Below are positions 45,630 to 54,819 of a stretch of 64,000 bases of DNA, piece after piece; within the stretch, counting starts at the first letter, position 1; every line of letters starts with the position of its first letter. Location: the NCBI RefSeq assembly GCF_012911015.1, contig NZ_WVVV01000015.1, forward strand, positions 1 to 64,000. The letters are read 5' to 3'. The translations under genes were made by a program, and so were the position numbers. Under the pieces are notes generated by a model. The model was not told where the DNA came from. It saw only the letters and a program-made list of their open reading frames with translations, and searched no databases. This DNA is from Chelativorans sp. ZYF759. Its GTDB lineage: Bacteria > Pseudomonadota > Alphaproteobacteria > Rhizobiales > Rhizobiaceae.

Positions 45630-45654
45630 AATGTTGCAGCGCCAGGATCGTTCC
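45630..45654 (-). promoter_or_regulatory. Weak EcfG-like promoter before fadE
   Basis: Minus strand GGAAC, 16 nt, CATT: one mismatch from CGTT, 39-63 bp before the fadE start. Stands in the 195-bp divergent region between fadE and the small secreted protein. Could be chance. Confidence 0.2.
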
Positions 45655-45786
45655 AGAATCAGGCTCGCGCGCACCCGCCGCATTCACCCCTTCGTGACAC
45701 GCGGCTGGCCGCGATCACGCTAGACTGGGGCTGCGGTCGCGCTCTCGGGGGCGGGCCAACCCGGCCGCAAAGGGAGGAATACCACC

Positions 45787-46026
45787 ATGCTGCGCATCAT
45801 CATGCTTTCGGCGGCGATCGTCCTGTCACCGGCCGCTGCCTTCGCCCATTCCTGTCCCGCCGTCATGGCTGAGATCGACGCCGCGATGCCAACGGCCGAG
45901 CTGTCGGACGGCGACCGCGCGCGCGTCGAGGAGCTTCGCGCCCAGGGCGAGGAACTCCACAATGCCGGCGATCACGACGGCTCCATCGCCGCGCTAGAGG
46001 AAGCCAAGGGCATTATGGGCATGTGA
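45787..46026 (+). CDS. Small secreted helical protein (79 aa)
   Basis: A 79-aa protein with a signal peptide cleaved after about residue 20 (AAAFA/HSC), leaving a short, acidic, helical mature part rich in Glu, Ala and Asp. GGGAGG is 8 nt before the ATG. TAGACT upstream is a possible -10. Function unknown, probably periplasmic. Its end faces the PhzF-like gene across a strong hairpin. Confidence 0.7.
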   Translation: MLRIIMLSAAIVLSPAAAFAHSCPAVMAEIDAAMPTAELSDGDRARVEELRAQGEELHNAGDHDGSIAALEEAKGIMGM

Positions 46027-46033
46027 ACGCCCT

Positions 46034-46058
46034 GCCCGCGTCGCATCGCGGCGCGGGC
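46034..46058. terminator. Strong bidirectional hairpin
   Basis: GCCCGCGTCGC, loop ATC, GCGGCGCGGGC: an 11-bp stem with one G.U pair, between convergent genes. It touches the stop codon of the PhzF-like gene. No T-tract. Confidence 0.5.
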
Positions 46059-46973
46059 TCAATCCAGGTACAGGCGCCCTTCCGCGACCCTTACCGCGTG
46101 ACCGCCGATACGCGCGGACACCGCCTTCCCGTCCGAAATCTCCATTTCTAGCCGGATGCGCGAGGGTCGGCCCATCTCGATCCCCTGCTCGATCCAGATG
46201 GCGTGCGGCCCGTCGGGCGGCGCATCGAAGGTCAGCACCGCCCCGCTGAAGGCGGCCGCGGCCGAGCCGGTGGCCGGGTCCTCCGGGATGCCGGACTTGG
46301 GCGCGAACATGCGGGCATGGAAGTGGCAGTCGTGGTTGACCGTCTCGCGGCAGTACACATAAGCGTCCGCCGGAACGCCATCGATCACGGGCGCGATCTC
46401 TCCCCATAGCTTCTGGTCGAGCCGGGCACGCCCCGCCGCGTCCAGATCGGCCACGGGCACGGTGACATAGGGCACGCCCGCCGTCCGGAGCGCCGGCACG
46501 TGGTTCTCGAAGCCGATCTCGTGCGGCCCGAGACCGAGCGCTGCACCGATCATTTCCTGCGGCACCTCGAAGTCCAGCTTCTCGGAAAGCTTCGGCAGGT
46601 CGAATTCGGCAAAGTTCGCGCCGTCGCGGAAGCCGACCACGCAGCGAACGTCGCCAACCTTCTCCTCCAGCACGAGGATCGCGCCGTCGCCGCTGGCAAC
46701 GCCCTGTTCTTCGGCCAGCGCGATTGCCGTCCCGACCGTCGGGTGTCCCGCGAAGGGCAGCTCCAGCCCGGGCGTGAAGATACGCAGCGCGGCCTGGTGC
46801 ACCGGGTTTCGGGCCGGCAGGACGAACACCGTTTCTGACAGGTTGAACTCCCTGGCGATCGCCTGCATCCGCCGCGTATCCAGCCCTTCGGCGTCCAGCA
46901 CCACCGCCAGCGGATTGCCCGCCAGCGCGGTATCGGTGAACACGTCGTAGATAAGGTAGCGGCGTTCTGACAT
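46059..46973 (-). CDS. PhzF-family isomerase/epimerase-like protein
   Basis: A 304-aa PhzF-fold protein with two similar halves of the diaminopimelate epimerase fold. Conserved features: the N-terminal DVFTDTALAGNPLAVVLD, LPFAGHPTVGTAIAL, and GIPEDPATGSAAAAFSG near the end. Family members isomerise hydroxyanthranilates or related acids; the substrate here is unknown. ATG 46973 follows GGAG by 6 nt; the TTG at 46985 overlaps that site and is rejected. Divergent from the MacA-like gene. Confidence 0.9.
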   Translation of the reverse strand: MSERRYLIYDVFTDTALAGNPLAVVLDAEGLDTRRMQAIAREFNLSETVFVLPARNPVHQAALRIFTPGLELPFAGHPTVGTAIALAEEQGVASGDGAILVLEEKVGDVRCVVGFRDGANFAEFDLPKLSEKLDFEVPQEMIGAALGLGPHEIGFENHVPALRTAGVPYVTVPVADLDAAGRARLDQKLWGEIAPVIDGVPADAYVYCRETVNHDCHFHARMFAPKSGIPEDPATGSAAAAFSGAVLTFDAPPDGPHAIWIEQGIEMGRPSRIRLEMEISDGKAVSARIGGHAVRVAEGRLYLD

Positions 46974-47062
46974 GGGGGGCTCCAAATGGGTTCGCCGGGC
47001 ACTCTAGCCGCCAAATGTGGCGGGGGCGTTCTGCCAGCACCGGCACGCGACCGGACCAACAT

Positions 47063-47081
47063 GACACAAGTTTAATTTGTC
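47063..47081. promoter_or_regulatory. AT-rich dyad in the PhzF/MacA divergent region
   Basis: GACA, 11 nt, TGTC, with inner ACAA/TTGT arms. It is the only AT-rich stretch in the 171-bp region and could be an operator or promoter core for the exporter genes. Confidence 0.25.
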
Positions 47082-47144
47082 TTTGCGGCCGAAAACACCG
47101 ATCTCTTGACGCAAGGGACATCACGGAAACAGGCAGGCGTTCTC

Positions 47145-48455
47145 ATGGATCAGATCGTGGAGCGGCCCACGCGACGTCCCGATCCCGACCGGCAATCGAT
47201 CGACGACGTCCTCGCGATGGGCAAAGGCCGCCCGTCGCGCCGCCGTTGGCCTGCCCTTCTCGGCCTCGCACTCGTGCTGGGTGCCGGCACGGGGATCTAT
47301 GTCTACGCGGCCCAGCCCGACCCAGCCCCCACATACGAAACGGTCGAGATCGGATCCGGCGCCATGACCGTCATGGTCTCCGCCACCGGCACGCTCGAGC
47401 CGCTGACCCGTGTCGAGATTTCCAGCGAGCTGTCGGGCGTCATGCGCTCGGTCGCCGTCTCCGAGAACGAGATCGTCGAAACCGGCCAGGTGCTGGCACA
47501 GCTCGACACCACCCGCATCCAGGCGCAGGTTGAACGCGCCGAGGCTGGCGTCGCGGTCGCCGCCGCGCGCGTCTCCGAAGCCCGCGCCACCTTCAACGAG
47601 ACCGAACGCGCGCTTGCCCGCGCACGACAGCTGTCGGAGCGCGGCATGGTAGCCGACCAGGCGCTCGACAACGCTCTTGCCGCCCATGAACGCGCGCAGA
47701 GCGGCGTCGAGGTCGCCGAGGCCAATCTCGCCATCGCCCGTGCCGATCTCAGGCTGCAACAGGCCGATCTCGCCAACGCCACGATCTATTCCCCCATCGA
47801 CGGCATCGTGCTCGAGCGCGCCGTCAATCCGGGCCAGACGGTCGCCGCCTCGACGTCGGCCCCTATCCTCTTCGTGATCGCCGAGAATCTGGAGCGCATG
47901 GAACTGAAGGCGGCGATCGACGAGGCCGATATCGGCGAGGTCCGGGCTGGCCAGACCGCGCGTTTTGCCGTGGATGCCTTCCCGGCGCGCCGTTTCGATG
48001 CCGAAATCCGCGACATCAGCTTTGCCTCCCTGGTGACGGAAGGCGTGGTCACCTACGAGGCCCGCCTGGCCGTCGACAATGCGGATCTGGTGCTGCGCCC
48101 CGGCATGACGGCGACCGTCGACATCGTCACCCGCGAGGCCGACGACGTAATGCTGGTGCCGGCTTCCGCCCTTCGCTTCACCCCGCCCCAGACGGGCACC
48201 GGCACGTCGGGCTTCAGCTTTTCCAATCTCTTCTCGCCCCAGCGCATGTCTGGCATGCGCGGCGGTCGCGGTCCGGGCGCAGGCGATGGCTCAAGACGCG
48301 GTGGCGGCGAAGGCACGCGCACGCTGTGGCTCCTCCAGGACGGACAGGCTCGCCCCGCCCGCGTGACCACCGGCGCGATGTCCGGCGACCAGATCGAGAT
48401 CCTCTCCGGCCTCAATCCCGGCGACCGTGTCATCACCGGCACGACGCAGCGCTGA
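47145..48455 (+). CDS. Membrane-fusion protein (MacA-like periplasmic adaptor)
   Basis: A 436-aa periplasmic adaptor. An N-terminal anchor (about 39-58, LLGLALVLGAGTGIYVYA) is followed by a HlyD/MacA-type lipoyl-barrel arrangement. The coiled-coil hairpin is about residues 120-200 (ERAEAGVAVAAARVSEARAT). The C-terminal part has an unusual Gly/Arg linker (MRGGRGPGAGDGSRRGGGEG). ATG 47145 is preferred over TTG 47106. First of three genes of a MacAB-type tripartite exporter; the outer-membrane factor is not in the window. Confidence 0.9.
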   Translation: MDQIVERPTRRPDPDRQSIDDVLAMGKGRPSRRRWPALLGLALVLGAGTGIYVYAAQPDPAPTYETVEIGSGAMTVMVSATGTLEPLTRVEISSELSGVMRSVAVSENEIVETGQVLAQLDTTRIQAQVERAEAGVAVAAARVSEARATFNETERALARARQLSERGMVADQALDNALAAHERAQSGVEVAEANLAIARADLRLQQADLANATIYSPIDGIVLERAVNPGQTVAASTSAPILFVIAENLERMELKAAIDEADIGEVRAGQTARFAVDAFPARRFDAEIRDISFASLVTEGVVTYEARLAVDNADLVLRPGMTATVDIVTREADDVMLVPASALRFTPPQTGTGTSGFSFSNLFSPQRMSGMRGGRGPGAGDGSRRGGGEGTRTLWLLQDGQARPARVTTGAMSGDQIEILSGLNPGDRVITGTTQR

Positions 48456-48467
48456 CGGGCCGGCTTC

Positions 48468-49190
48468 ATGAACATGATCGCCGACATCCCGCTATTGTCC
48501 TTCCGCGAGGTCTGGAAGACCTATGGCCATGGCGAGGCCAGGGTCCCTGCGCTGGCCGGTGTCGATCTCTCCATCGCGCGCGGCGAATTCGTCGCCATCA
48601 TGGGGCCTTCCGGCTCCGGCAAGTCGACGGCCATGAACATCATCGGCTGCCTCGATACGCCGAGCGCCGGGCGTTACGGCTTTCTCGGCGTCGATGCCGG
48701 CACGCTCGACCGCTCGCGCCGTGCCATTTTGCGCAACCGCTATATCGGCTTCGTCTTCCAGGGCTACAATCTGCTCGCCCGCACCACAGCGGCCGAGAAC
48801 GTCGAATTGCCCCTGATCTATCGCGGCGTGCCGGCGCGCCAGCGGCGTGACCTCGCCATGGAGGCGCTGGCCCAGGTAGGTCTTCAGGGACGCGAACACC
48901 ACACGCCTTCGGAACTCTCGGGCGGACAGCAGCAGCGCGTCGCCATCGCACGCGCCATCGTGACCCGCCCCACCTTGCTCGTCGCCGACGAACCGACGGG
49001 CAATCTCGACACCCAGCGCAGCCACGAGATCATGGAACTCTTGGTCGGCCTCAACCGTGACCATGACCTGACCGTCGTCATGGTCACGCACGAGCCCGAC
49101 ATTGCCGCCTATGCCGAGCGCACGGTCGGCTTCCTCGACGGCAACATCGCCTATGACCGCGTCAACACGGAGCCGGTCCATGTGGCTTGA
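48468..49190 (+). CDS. ABC transporter ATPase (MacB/LolD type)
   Basis: A 240-aa ATPase. Walker A GPSGSGKST at about 45-53, Q-loop VFQGYN, signature LSGGQQQRVAIAR, Walker B LLVADEPTGNLD and the H-loop histidine (MVTHEPDIA). The MacB ATPase is a separate gene, not fused to the permease as in E. coli. Overlaps the permease start by 11 bp. Confidence 0.95.
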   Translation: MNMIADIPLLSFREVWKTYGHGEARVPALAGVDLSIARGEFVAIMGPSGSGKSTAMNIIGCLDTPSAGRYGFLGVDAGTLDRSRRAILRNRYIGFVFQGYNLLARTTAAENVELPLIYRGVPARQRRDLAMEALAQVGLQGREHHTPSELSGGQQQRVAIARAIVTRPTLLVADEPTGNLDTQRSHEIMELLVGLNRDHDLTVVMVTHEPDIAAYAERTVGFLDGNIAYDRVNTEPVHVA

Positions 49191-50388
49191 GACGATCCGC
49201 CTCGCTTTGCGCTCCGTGCTGCGCAACCCGCTGCGCTCCTTCCTGACGCTGCTCGGCATCGTGATCGGCGTGGCCGCCGTGATCGCCATGATCACCATCG
49301 GCTCGGGCACCACCGAACGCGTGAAGGAAGACATCGCCAAGCTCGGCTCGAACCTGCTTGTCGTCTCCGCCGCGAGGCCATCGCGCGGCGGCGGCGCCTC
49401 GTTCACCCCGCGCCGGCTGGACGCGCGCGACCTCGAAGGCCTGCGCAACGGACTGACCGATGTGGTGGCCGTTTCGGCCACCGCCCAGCGCCAGCAGCGG
49501 GTGGTCTTCGGCCCGCAGAACATGGCAGCCGAGGTGACCGGCACGGACGCGCAATATTTCATCGCCCGCGACTGGGCGGTGGCCGACGGCCGCACTTTCG
49601 GCGACACGGAGGGCGGTGCCGGCGGCAATGTCTGCATGATCGGCCAGACCGTGAAACAGGAACTGTTCGGCGGCGGCGATCCGCTCGGCCAGTCCCTGCG
49701 CGTCAACCGCATGAGCTGCGAGATCGTCGGCGTGCTCGAGGCCAAGGGCACGACGGGCTTCGGTCAGGACCAGGATGCCGCGGTGCTCATGCCGCTCTCG
49801 ACCTTCCAGCGGCGGCTCGCCGGCAACCGTGACATAAGCGCGATCTACGTGTCGGCGCGCGACGGCGTCTCCACCGAGCGCGTGGCTGCCCAGATCGAGG
49901 ACATCATGCGCCAGACGCGGCGCATCGGCCTCGACCAGGAAGACAATTTCTCCGTCCGCGACATGACCCAGATCGCCGACACCATGGCCAGCGCCACCGG
50001 CGTCATGACGGGCATGCTCAGCGCGCTGGCCGGCGTCAGCCTGCTGGTCGGCGGCATCGGGATCATGAACATCATGCTGGTCTCCGTCACCGAACGCACG
50101 CGCGAGATCGGCATAAGGCTCGCCATTGGCGCGCAGGAGCGCGACATCCTCTGGCAGTTCCTGGTGGAGGCCACGGTTCTGTCCGCCTTGGGCGGCATAT
50201 TCGGCGTGCTGTTCGGCCTGGGCATCGCCGGCGCCGCATCGATAACGCTCGGCATTCCCTTCGCGCCCAGTCTCGCGGTGATCGCCCTCGCCGTCGGCTT
50301 CTCCGCGCTGATCGGCATGGTGTTCGGGTTCTTTCCCGCCCTCAGGGGCGCCCGTCTCGATCCGATCGACGCGCTGCGCCACGAATGA
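49180..50388 (+). CDS. MacB-type ABC permease (FtsX domain)
   Basis: A 402-aa permease with an N-terminal helix (FLTLLGIVIGVAAVIAMITI), a large periplasmic domain of about 240 residues, and three C-terminal helices (about 285-385). The EQRTREIGIRLAIGAQ-like element (ERTREIGIRLAIGA) is the FtsX signature. It works with the MacA-like adaptor to export peptides, lipoproteins or drugs. The ATG lies inside the ATPase gene. Confidence 0.93.
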   Translation: MWLETIRLALRSVLRNPLRSFLTLLGIVIGVAAVIAMITIGSGTTERVKEDIAKLGSNLLVVSAARPSRGGGASFTPRRLDARDLEGLRNGLTDVVAVSATAQRQQRVVFGPQNMAAEVTGTDAQYFIARDWAVADGRTFGDTEGGAGGNVCMIGQTVKQELFGGGDPLGQSLRVNRMSCEIVGVLEAKGTTGFGQDQDAAVLMPLSTFQRRLAGNRDISAIYVSARDGVSTERVAAQIEDIMRQTRRIGLDQEDNFSVRDMTQIADTMASATGVMTGMLSALAGVSLLVGGIGIMNIMLVSVTERTREIGIRLAIGAQERDILWQFLVEATVLSALGGIFGVLFGLGIAGAASITLGIPFAPSLAVIALAVGFSALIGMVFGFFPALRGARLDPIDALRHE

Positions 50389-50451
50389 TGCGATTGACGT
50401 GAGCGCCGCACGGCTTAAGCATCTCTCTCGAATGTCTGAGGAGACGATGCC

Positions 50452-50796
50452 ATGCGGCCCACCCGATTAGCCATCCTGATCCTTCCAGCGCTCTTTGCCA
50501 TGACCGCGTCCGCCATCGCCGAGCATTGGGAAGGTTCCGACAACGAGATGATCCTGCGCGGACGCGCGCTGGTGGTCGAGAACTGCTCCGGCTGCCACGC
50601 CATCGGACATGGCGACGCCAGCTCCCATCCCCAGGCCCCACCCTTCCGCGACCTGTCGCAGTTCTACCCCATCGACGCGCTGGAAGAGGCCTTCATCGAA
50701 AGCATCGACACCGGTCACCCCGGCATGCCGGTCTTCCTTGCCTCACCCCAGCAGATCGCCGACATTCTCGAATACATCTACTCGGTCATGGAGTAG
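50452..50796 (+). CDS. Secreted mono-heme cytochrome c
   Basis: A 114-aa class I cytochrome c. Signal peptide 1-23 (ASAIA/EH), heme-attachment motif C45-S-G-C48-H49, and Met92 (HPGMP) as the probable sixth ligand. A GGAG ribosome site precedes the ATG. It is followed without a gap by a GH3 enzyme; TAG 50794-50796 ends it four nt before a candidate CTG start. Electron partner unknown. Confidence 0.93.
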   Translation: MRPTRLAILILPALFAMTASAIAEHWEGSDNEMILRGRALVVENCSGCHAIGHGDASSHPQAPPFRDLSQFYPIDALEEAFIESIDTGHPGMPVFLASPQQIADILEYIYSVME

Positions 50797-50799
50797 GCG

Positions 50800-51960
50800 C
50801 TGCCATCCCTCCCTTCATTTCGCCGCCTCATCCTCCCTGCGGGCGGGCTACTCCTCGTCGTCGGCCTCTCGCTGGCTCTCATGCAGTTCTGGCGCGCGCC
50901 CGAGCCCCCGATCGACGCCGATCTGCGCGGGCAGATCGGCCAGATGCTGATGGTCGGCTTCGTCGGCACCAGCCTTGATGACCCGTGGCCACGAAGGGTC
51001 GTCGAGCAGATCGCCGAAGGAAGCGTGGGCGGGGTCCTCATCCTGGGCCGCAACGTATCGACGCTCGAGGAACTGAGCGCCATGAACCGCGCCTTCCACG
51101 ATGTCGCGCCCGCCGACCCGCCTCTGATCGCCATCGATCAGGAAGGCGGCCGCATCCAGCGCCTGCGCAGCCTGCACGGTTTCCCGGAGACGCCGTCAGC
51201 TGCCATGCTGGGCCGTCACGGCGATCCCGACATGGCGCGCGACCTCTACCGCACCATGGCGGATGCCCTCGCCGATCTCGGCTTCAACGTCAATTTCGGC
51301 CCCGTCGTCGATCTCGACGTGGAGCCTGCCAATCCGATCATCTCCGAGCTCCAGCGCGCCTACGCGGCCGATCCGGAGACCGTGGTCGCCTTTGCCCGCA
51401 GCTTCGTCGAGGCGCACCGCGCCGCCGGCCTGATCACCTCGCTGAAACACTTCCCCGGCCACGGCTCGACCCTGCGCGACAGCCATCTCCATCTCCCCGA
51501 CATCTCCGCGACCTGGAGCGCCTTGGAGCTGGAACCCTACAGTGTCCTGTTTGCCGAGGGCCTCGCCGACACGGTGATGGTCGGCCATCTGGTGCTCGAT
51601 CGCGAGGGCGCGGAAACGGGACTTCCGGCGACGCTCTCGCCCGATCTCGTCGACGGTCTCCTTCGCCATGAACTCGGCTATCGGGGCGTGGCGGTCTCCG
51701 ACGACATGGAGATGGGCGCCATTACCGGGGATCACGAGATGGCCACGGCGCTGATCGCGGCCATCCGCGCCGGCATCGACCTCCTGATCGTATCGAACTA
51801 TCTGTCGAGAGACCCTGAACTCCCCGAAACCCTCATCCGAGAGATCGGCCGCGCCGCCATGGAAGACGACACGCTGCGCGCCCGCATCGCGGAATCGGCC
51901 ATGCGCATCGAGACCCTGAAGCGCACGCGGCTCCCCGCCTCCGCGTCCCCCGCGAGCTGA
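50800..51960 (+). CDS. GH3 beta-N-acetylhexosaminidase-like enzyme with probable N-terminal membrane anchor, CTG start
   Basis: A GH3 family enzyme with the NagZ-type motif KHFPGHG and DSH, seen in NagZ and related beta-N-acetylglucosaminidases (the His-Asp dyad in place of the usual acid/base). Without change the first Met is 50881 (359 aa). However, the 81 nt before it are in frame and encode a clean transmembrane segment (RRLILPAGGLLLVVGL...), with no ATG, GTG or TTG. CTG at 50800 lies 6 nt after GGAG (50790-50793), a good ribosome site that overlaps the end of the cytochrome gene. The longer form is 386 aa, inner-membrane anchored, facing the periplasm. It may trim peptidoglycan. Confidence 0.7.
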   Translation: MPSLPSFRRLILPAGGLLLVVGLSLALMQFWRAPEPPIDADLRGQIGQMLMVGFVGTSLDDPWPRRVVEQIAEGSVGGVLILGRNVSTLEELSAMNRAFHDVAPADPPLIAIDQEGGRIQRLRSLHGFPETPSAAMLGRHGDPDMARDLYRTMADALADLGFNVNFGPVVDLDVEPANPIISELQRAYAADPETVVAFARSFVEAHRAAGLITSLKHFPGHGSTLRDSHLHLPDISATWSALELEPYSVLFAEGLADTVMVGHLVLDREGAETGLPATLSPDLVDGLLRHELGYRGVAVSDDMEMGAITGDHEMATALIAAIRAGIDLLIVSNYLSRDPELPETLIREIGRAAMEDDTLRARIAESAMRIETLKRTRLPASASPAS

Positions 51961-51966
51961 TCGCCT

Positions 51967-52899
51967 CTATCGCACCGTCTGCTCGCTCTGGCTCCACGCA
52001 GGCCCGCTGTTCGCGCCGTCGAGGAAGCGCAGCGCCGTCTCTACCATGACCGGCGACATGAAGACCTCGTAGTGAGTCAGGTCCGGCAGGATCGCCAGCC
52101 GGTTGGTGGGCATGTTCTCGCGCATCCATCCCGCATCGCCCCGCCCGCCGCCGAGCCGCTTGTAGAACTCGACCACGTGCTCCAGTCGGAACATGTCGCC
52201 ATCGCCATAGATGAGCATGACCGGCATGGTCAGTTTCTCGACCTCAAGTTCGTAGACGTCGGGCCGGCGCACCATGTCGCCCAGGGCGTCCAGCAGCCGC
52301 GGAAAATCATCCGCCACCGGAGCAACCGCCGCATAGGCCTCGTGCATCGGCGTTCCGCGCATGGCGTCCGCCACCTGCGCGCTGATCTGGTGCATCTGGT
52401 TGACGATATCGGGATAGAACCCGTCCTTTGCGGCCGGCGTCGAAACCAGCACGAGCCGCCGCACGAGGTCGGGGTTCTGCACGGCGATCTGGGCCGCCAC
52501 GCCGCCGCCCATCGAGTAGCCCATCACGTCGATCTGCTCGTAGCCCAGGGTGTCGATGACGCGCCCGAGATCGCCGCCCATCTCGACGAGGTTTATCGCA
52601 CGGTCGCCGAGCGGCGTCCGTCCGTGGCCATGCATGTCGATCGCGACGACCTGGCGGGTGGCGGTCAGGCTTGGCAGGATGGGAACGAACATGTCCAGCG
52701 TGCCGAGCCCCCCATGCAGCAGCAGCAAGGGCTCGCCTTCCCCGTGGATCTGGTAGTGGTAGTCGACCCCGTTGATCTCGACATGGCCGCTGGCGGCCGG
52801 ATCCATTGCCTGCGTCATCGCTTGCTCCTGCGCTTGTGCGATTGGGAGGGTGATGGCCAGCGCGTATGCCGCCAGGGTGGTTCTTGCAACGCTCCACAT
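51967..52899 (-). CDS. Secreted alpha/beta hydrolase
   Basis: A 310-aa alpha/beta hydrolase with a signal peptide (about 1-23, AQAQ) and the nucleophile elbow GYSMGG. LLLLHGGLGTLD is the oxyanion loop; the acid is probably in YGDGD and the base histidine in LTHYEVF. ATG 52899 has GAGGAGG 6 nt upstream; the frame upstream is unsupported. Extracytoplasmic esterase of unknown substrate. Convergent with the GH3 gene, ends 6 bp apart. Confidence 0.88.
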   Translation of the reverse strand: MWSVARTTLAAYALAITLPIAQAQEQAMTQAMDPAASGHVEINGVDYHYQIHGEGEPLLLLHGGLGTLDMFVPILPSLTATRQVVAIDMHGHGRTPLGDRAINLVEMGGDLGRVIDTLGYEQIDVMGYSMGGGVAAQIAVQNPDLVRRLVLVSTPAAKDGFYPDIVNQMHQISAQVADAMRGTPMHEAYAAVAPVADDFPRLLDALGDMVRRPDVYELEVEKLTMPVMLIYGDGDMFRLEHVVEFYKRLGGGRGDAGWMRENMPTNRLAILPDLTHYEVFMSPVMVETALRFLDGANSGPAWSQSEQTVR

Positions 52900-52952
52900 G
52901 TCCGCCTCCTCGATGATGTCCGATCGTGAACACCCCGAGGACGGGTCGGCAC

Positions 52953-53684
52953 TCAGTCTTCCGACACGGGACCGTTCGAAAAATGCCATTCGACCAGCGG
53001 CGGCATCTGTCCGGCGGCGCGGTCGGGTAGGTCGGCGGGCGAACGCAGGATCACGGCACCCTCGATCTCGTCGTCGCCGCCATGCTCGGAATGGTGGCGG
53101 ATGTTGCGTGCGAGTTCCTCGGCCGTGAGGCTCGAAAAATAGCGGCGGAAGAAGACCGTACCCTCCTTGCGCGAGAGCCCGAAAAGAAGCGGCTCGGCCA
53201 CGCAGTCATCTAGATCGACGCCGATCTCCTCCATCGCCTCGCGGCGCATGTTGAGATCGACATCGACGCGCCCGCCCGGAAAATCCACCGGTTCGAACGA
53301 GCCCGACGCGAAATAGACCTGGCCGGCATTGAAGGTGTGCGCAGCCATCCGGATCGCCACCAGCGCATTGTCGGCGGAAACCAGGATCGGGTGGGCATAG
53401 GCATGTTCCGCACTCTCGACGGGACGGCGGCTGCGCCAGTAGAGAAATTGCGAATAGCGCACCGCGTGACAGGTCCCCGAAAGCTTGCCCGCGTCCCACT
53501 CCAGGCGCGACAGGAGCACCACCTCGCCATCGAAAAGCGCCGGCTTGGCCTCCTTCTCGATCTGCCAGCGCGCCGCCACAGCCGCCTCGGCTCCCTGCAT
53601 GAAGGGGTGCGGGCCGGGATCGAGCCGAACGTCGATCTCGTCGATCTGGAAGATCCTGTCTCTGGGCAGGTCGAATTTCATCAC
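52953..53684 (-). CDS. Nudix-hydrolase-like protein with shortened Nudix box
   Basis: A 243-aa protein. The central helix REAMEEIGV is the Nudix RExxEExG signature. The glycine to RE distance in GGRVDVDLNMRREAMEEIG is 11 residues, four short of the GX5EX7RE standard, and the first Glu is missing. The N-terminal half (about 1-130) is unfamiliar. Such proteins often hydrolyse nucleoside diphosphates, but this box is atypical and activity is uncertain. It is 53 bp upstream of the alpha/beta hydrolase on the same strand. Confidence 0.6.
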   Translation of the reverse strand: MMKFDLPRDRIFQIDEIDVRLDPGPHPFMQGAEAAVAARWQIEKEAKPALFDGEVVLLSRLEWDAGKLSGTCHAVRYSQFLYWRSRRPVESAEHAYAHPILVSADNALVAIRMAAHTFNAGQVYFASGSFEPVDFPGGRVDVDLNMRREAMEEIGVDLDDCVAEPLLFGLSRKEGTVFFRRYFSSLTAEELARNIRHHSEHGGDDEIEGAVILRSPADLPDRAAGQMPPLVEWHFSNGPVSED

Positions 53685-53709
53685 GGCCTCATCTTGGGCA
53701 AGTTTCGTC

Positions 53710-54819
53710 TCACGAAAGTGACAGCGAGACCGCCACCGGGCAGTGGTCGGAAGCCTTGGGCCTGTCCCATCCTGTTCTCGGATAGCGTTCCACCTCCTGG
53801 CCGGGCGGAAACAGGGTGCGGAAGGGCTGGCCGTTGCGGATGATATCGGGCCGCGTCTGCGGGTTGGCCTTGGCCAGCGCCGGCGAGGCCATCAGATAGT
53901 CGAGCTGGCACAGATGCCGCTCTTTCGGCCCGCGCGTGTGATAGAGCGTCCAGCGGTCGAGCGCGTCGCGGCGCTCGACGAGGTTCTCGCAGAACCCGCC
54001 CGCCGTCAGCACGTCGACGCAGCTTGTTTCCTCGCGGCGCGGCTCGAAACGAAGACCGCCCTCCCCATCCTCGATCACCATGACCCGCTCGCGATAGTCG
54101 TTGAAATCGCCCGCCACGATCCAGTCCGCATGCCCGATACGGCTGCCGAACCGCGTCTCGATGATGCGGCGCACGGCGGCGGCTTCCGCGATGCGGATCG
54201 GCATCGACGCCTCGCGTCCGGGGACGCCCTCGCGCGGCGGCCCCATCGACTTGAAATGCACGCAGAAGACCGTGAGCGGCAGCCCGCCGATCCTCAGCCT
54301 CAGTTCCAGGCAGTCGCGCCGGAAGATGCGTGAAGTCGGGTCGACGCCGATCTCGGCCAGCGCAGGGGTGAACAGGCCGAATTCCTCGAAGCTCACATGA
54401 GCATGGCTCACCATCTCCTCGACCTCGATCGCCTGCCCATCGGCCGTCTCCTCGCGCAACATGATGGCCACGTCGATGCCCCGCCCGTCATTGCCGGGCG
54501 TGGTGAACTTGTGCCGGAAGCCCGAGCCGATCATCTTGTAGAGATAGCCGTATTCGAACGCCTGCAGCGCCGCCAGATTGTAGACCTCCTGCAGGCAGAT
54601 GATGTCGGCGCGCGTGGCCGCGATGGCGAGCGCCGACAATTGCCGCGTGTCGTCGGCATGGGTGATGGCGCGTGCCATTTCCAGGAGCCGGTAGTCGGAC
54701 TCCTCGCGAATCTCGAACAGCGACAGCGCGCGATCCTGCAGCAGCTGGTTGCGGAAACCTGAGAAATCGAAGCGATTCATCAGGTTCTCGACATTGAAGG
54801 TGGCGATGCGAAACGGCAT
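53710..54819 (-). CDS. Endonuclease/exonuclease/phosphatase-family protein
   Basis: A 369-aa EEP-superfamily protein (DNase I / sphingomyelinase / inositol-phosphatase fold). N-terminal [20 protein letters not shown] and, at the C-terminus, [13 protein letters not shown] (catalytic Asp-His) are complete. ATG 54819 gives the classic start; the longer frame begins unsupported at 54855. It may cut nucleic acid or phosphodiesters. No signal peptide. Tandem with the Nudix-like gene. Confidence 0.87.
   Translation of the reverse strand: MPFRIATFNVENLMNRFDFSGFRNQLLQDRALSLFEIREESDYRLLEMARAITHADDTRQLSALAIAATRADIICLQEVYNLAALQAFEYGYLYKMIGSGFRHKFTTPGNDGRGIDVAIMLREETADGQAIEVEEMVSHAHVSFEEFGLFTPALAEIGVDPTSRIFRRDCLELRLRIGGLPLTVFCVHFKSMGPPREGVPGREASMPIRIAEAAAVRRIIETRFGSRIGHADWIVAGDFNDYRERVMVIEDGEGGLRFEPRREETSCVDVLTAGGFCENLVERRDALDRWTLYHTRGPKERHLCQLDYLMASPALAKANPQTRPDIIRNGQPFRTLFPPGQEVERYPRTGWDRPKASDHCPVAVSLSLS

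Noticed and set aside
46973-46985. TTG start for the PhzF-like gene
   Set aside because: It overlaps the GGAG that serves ATG 46973.
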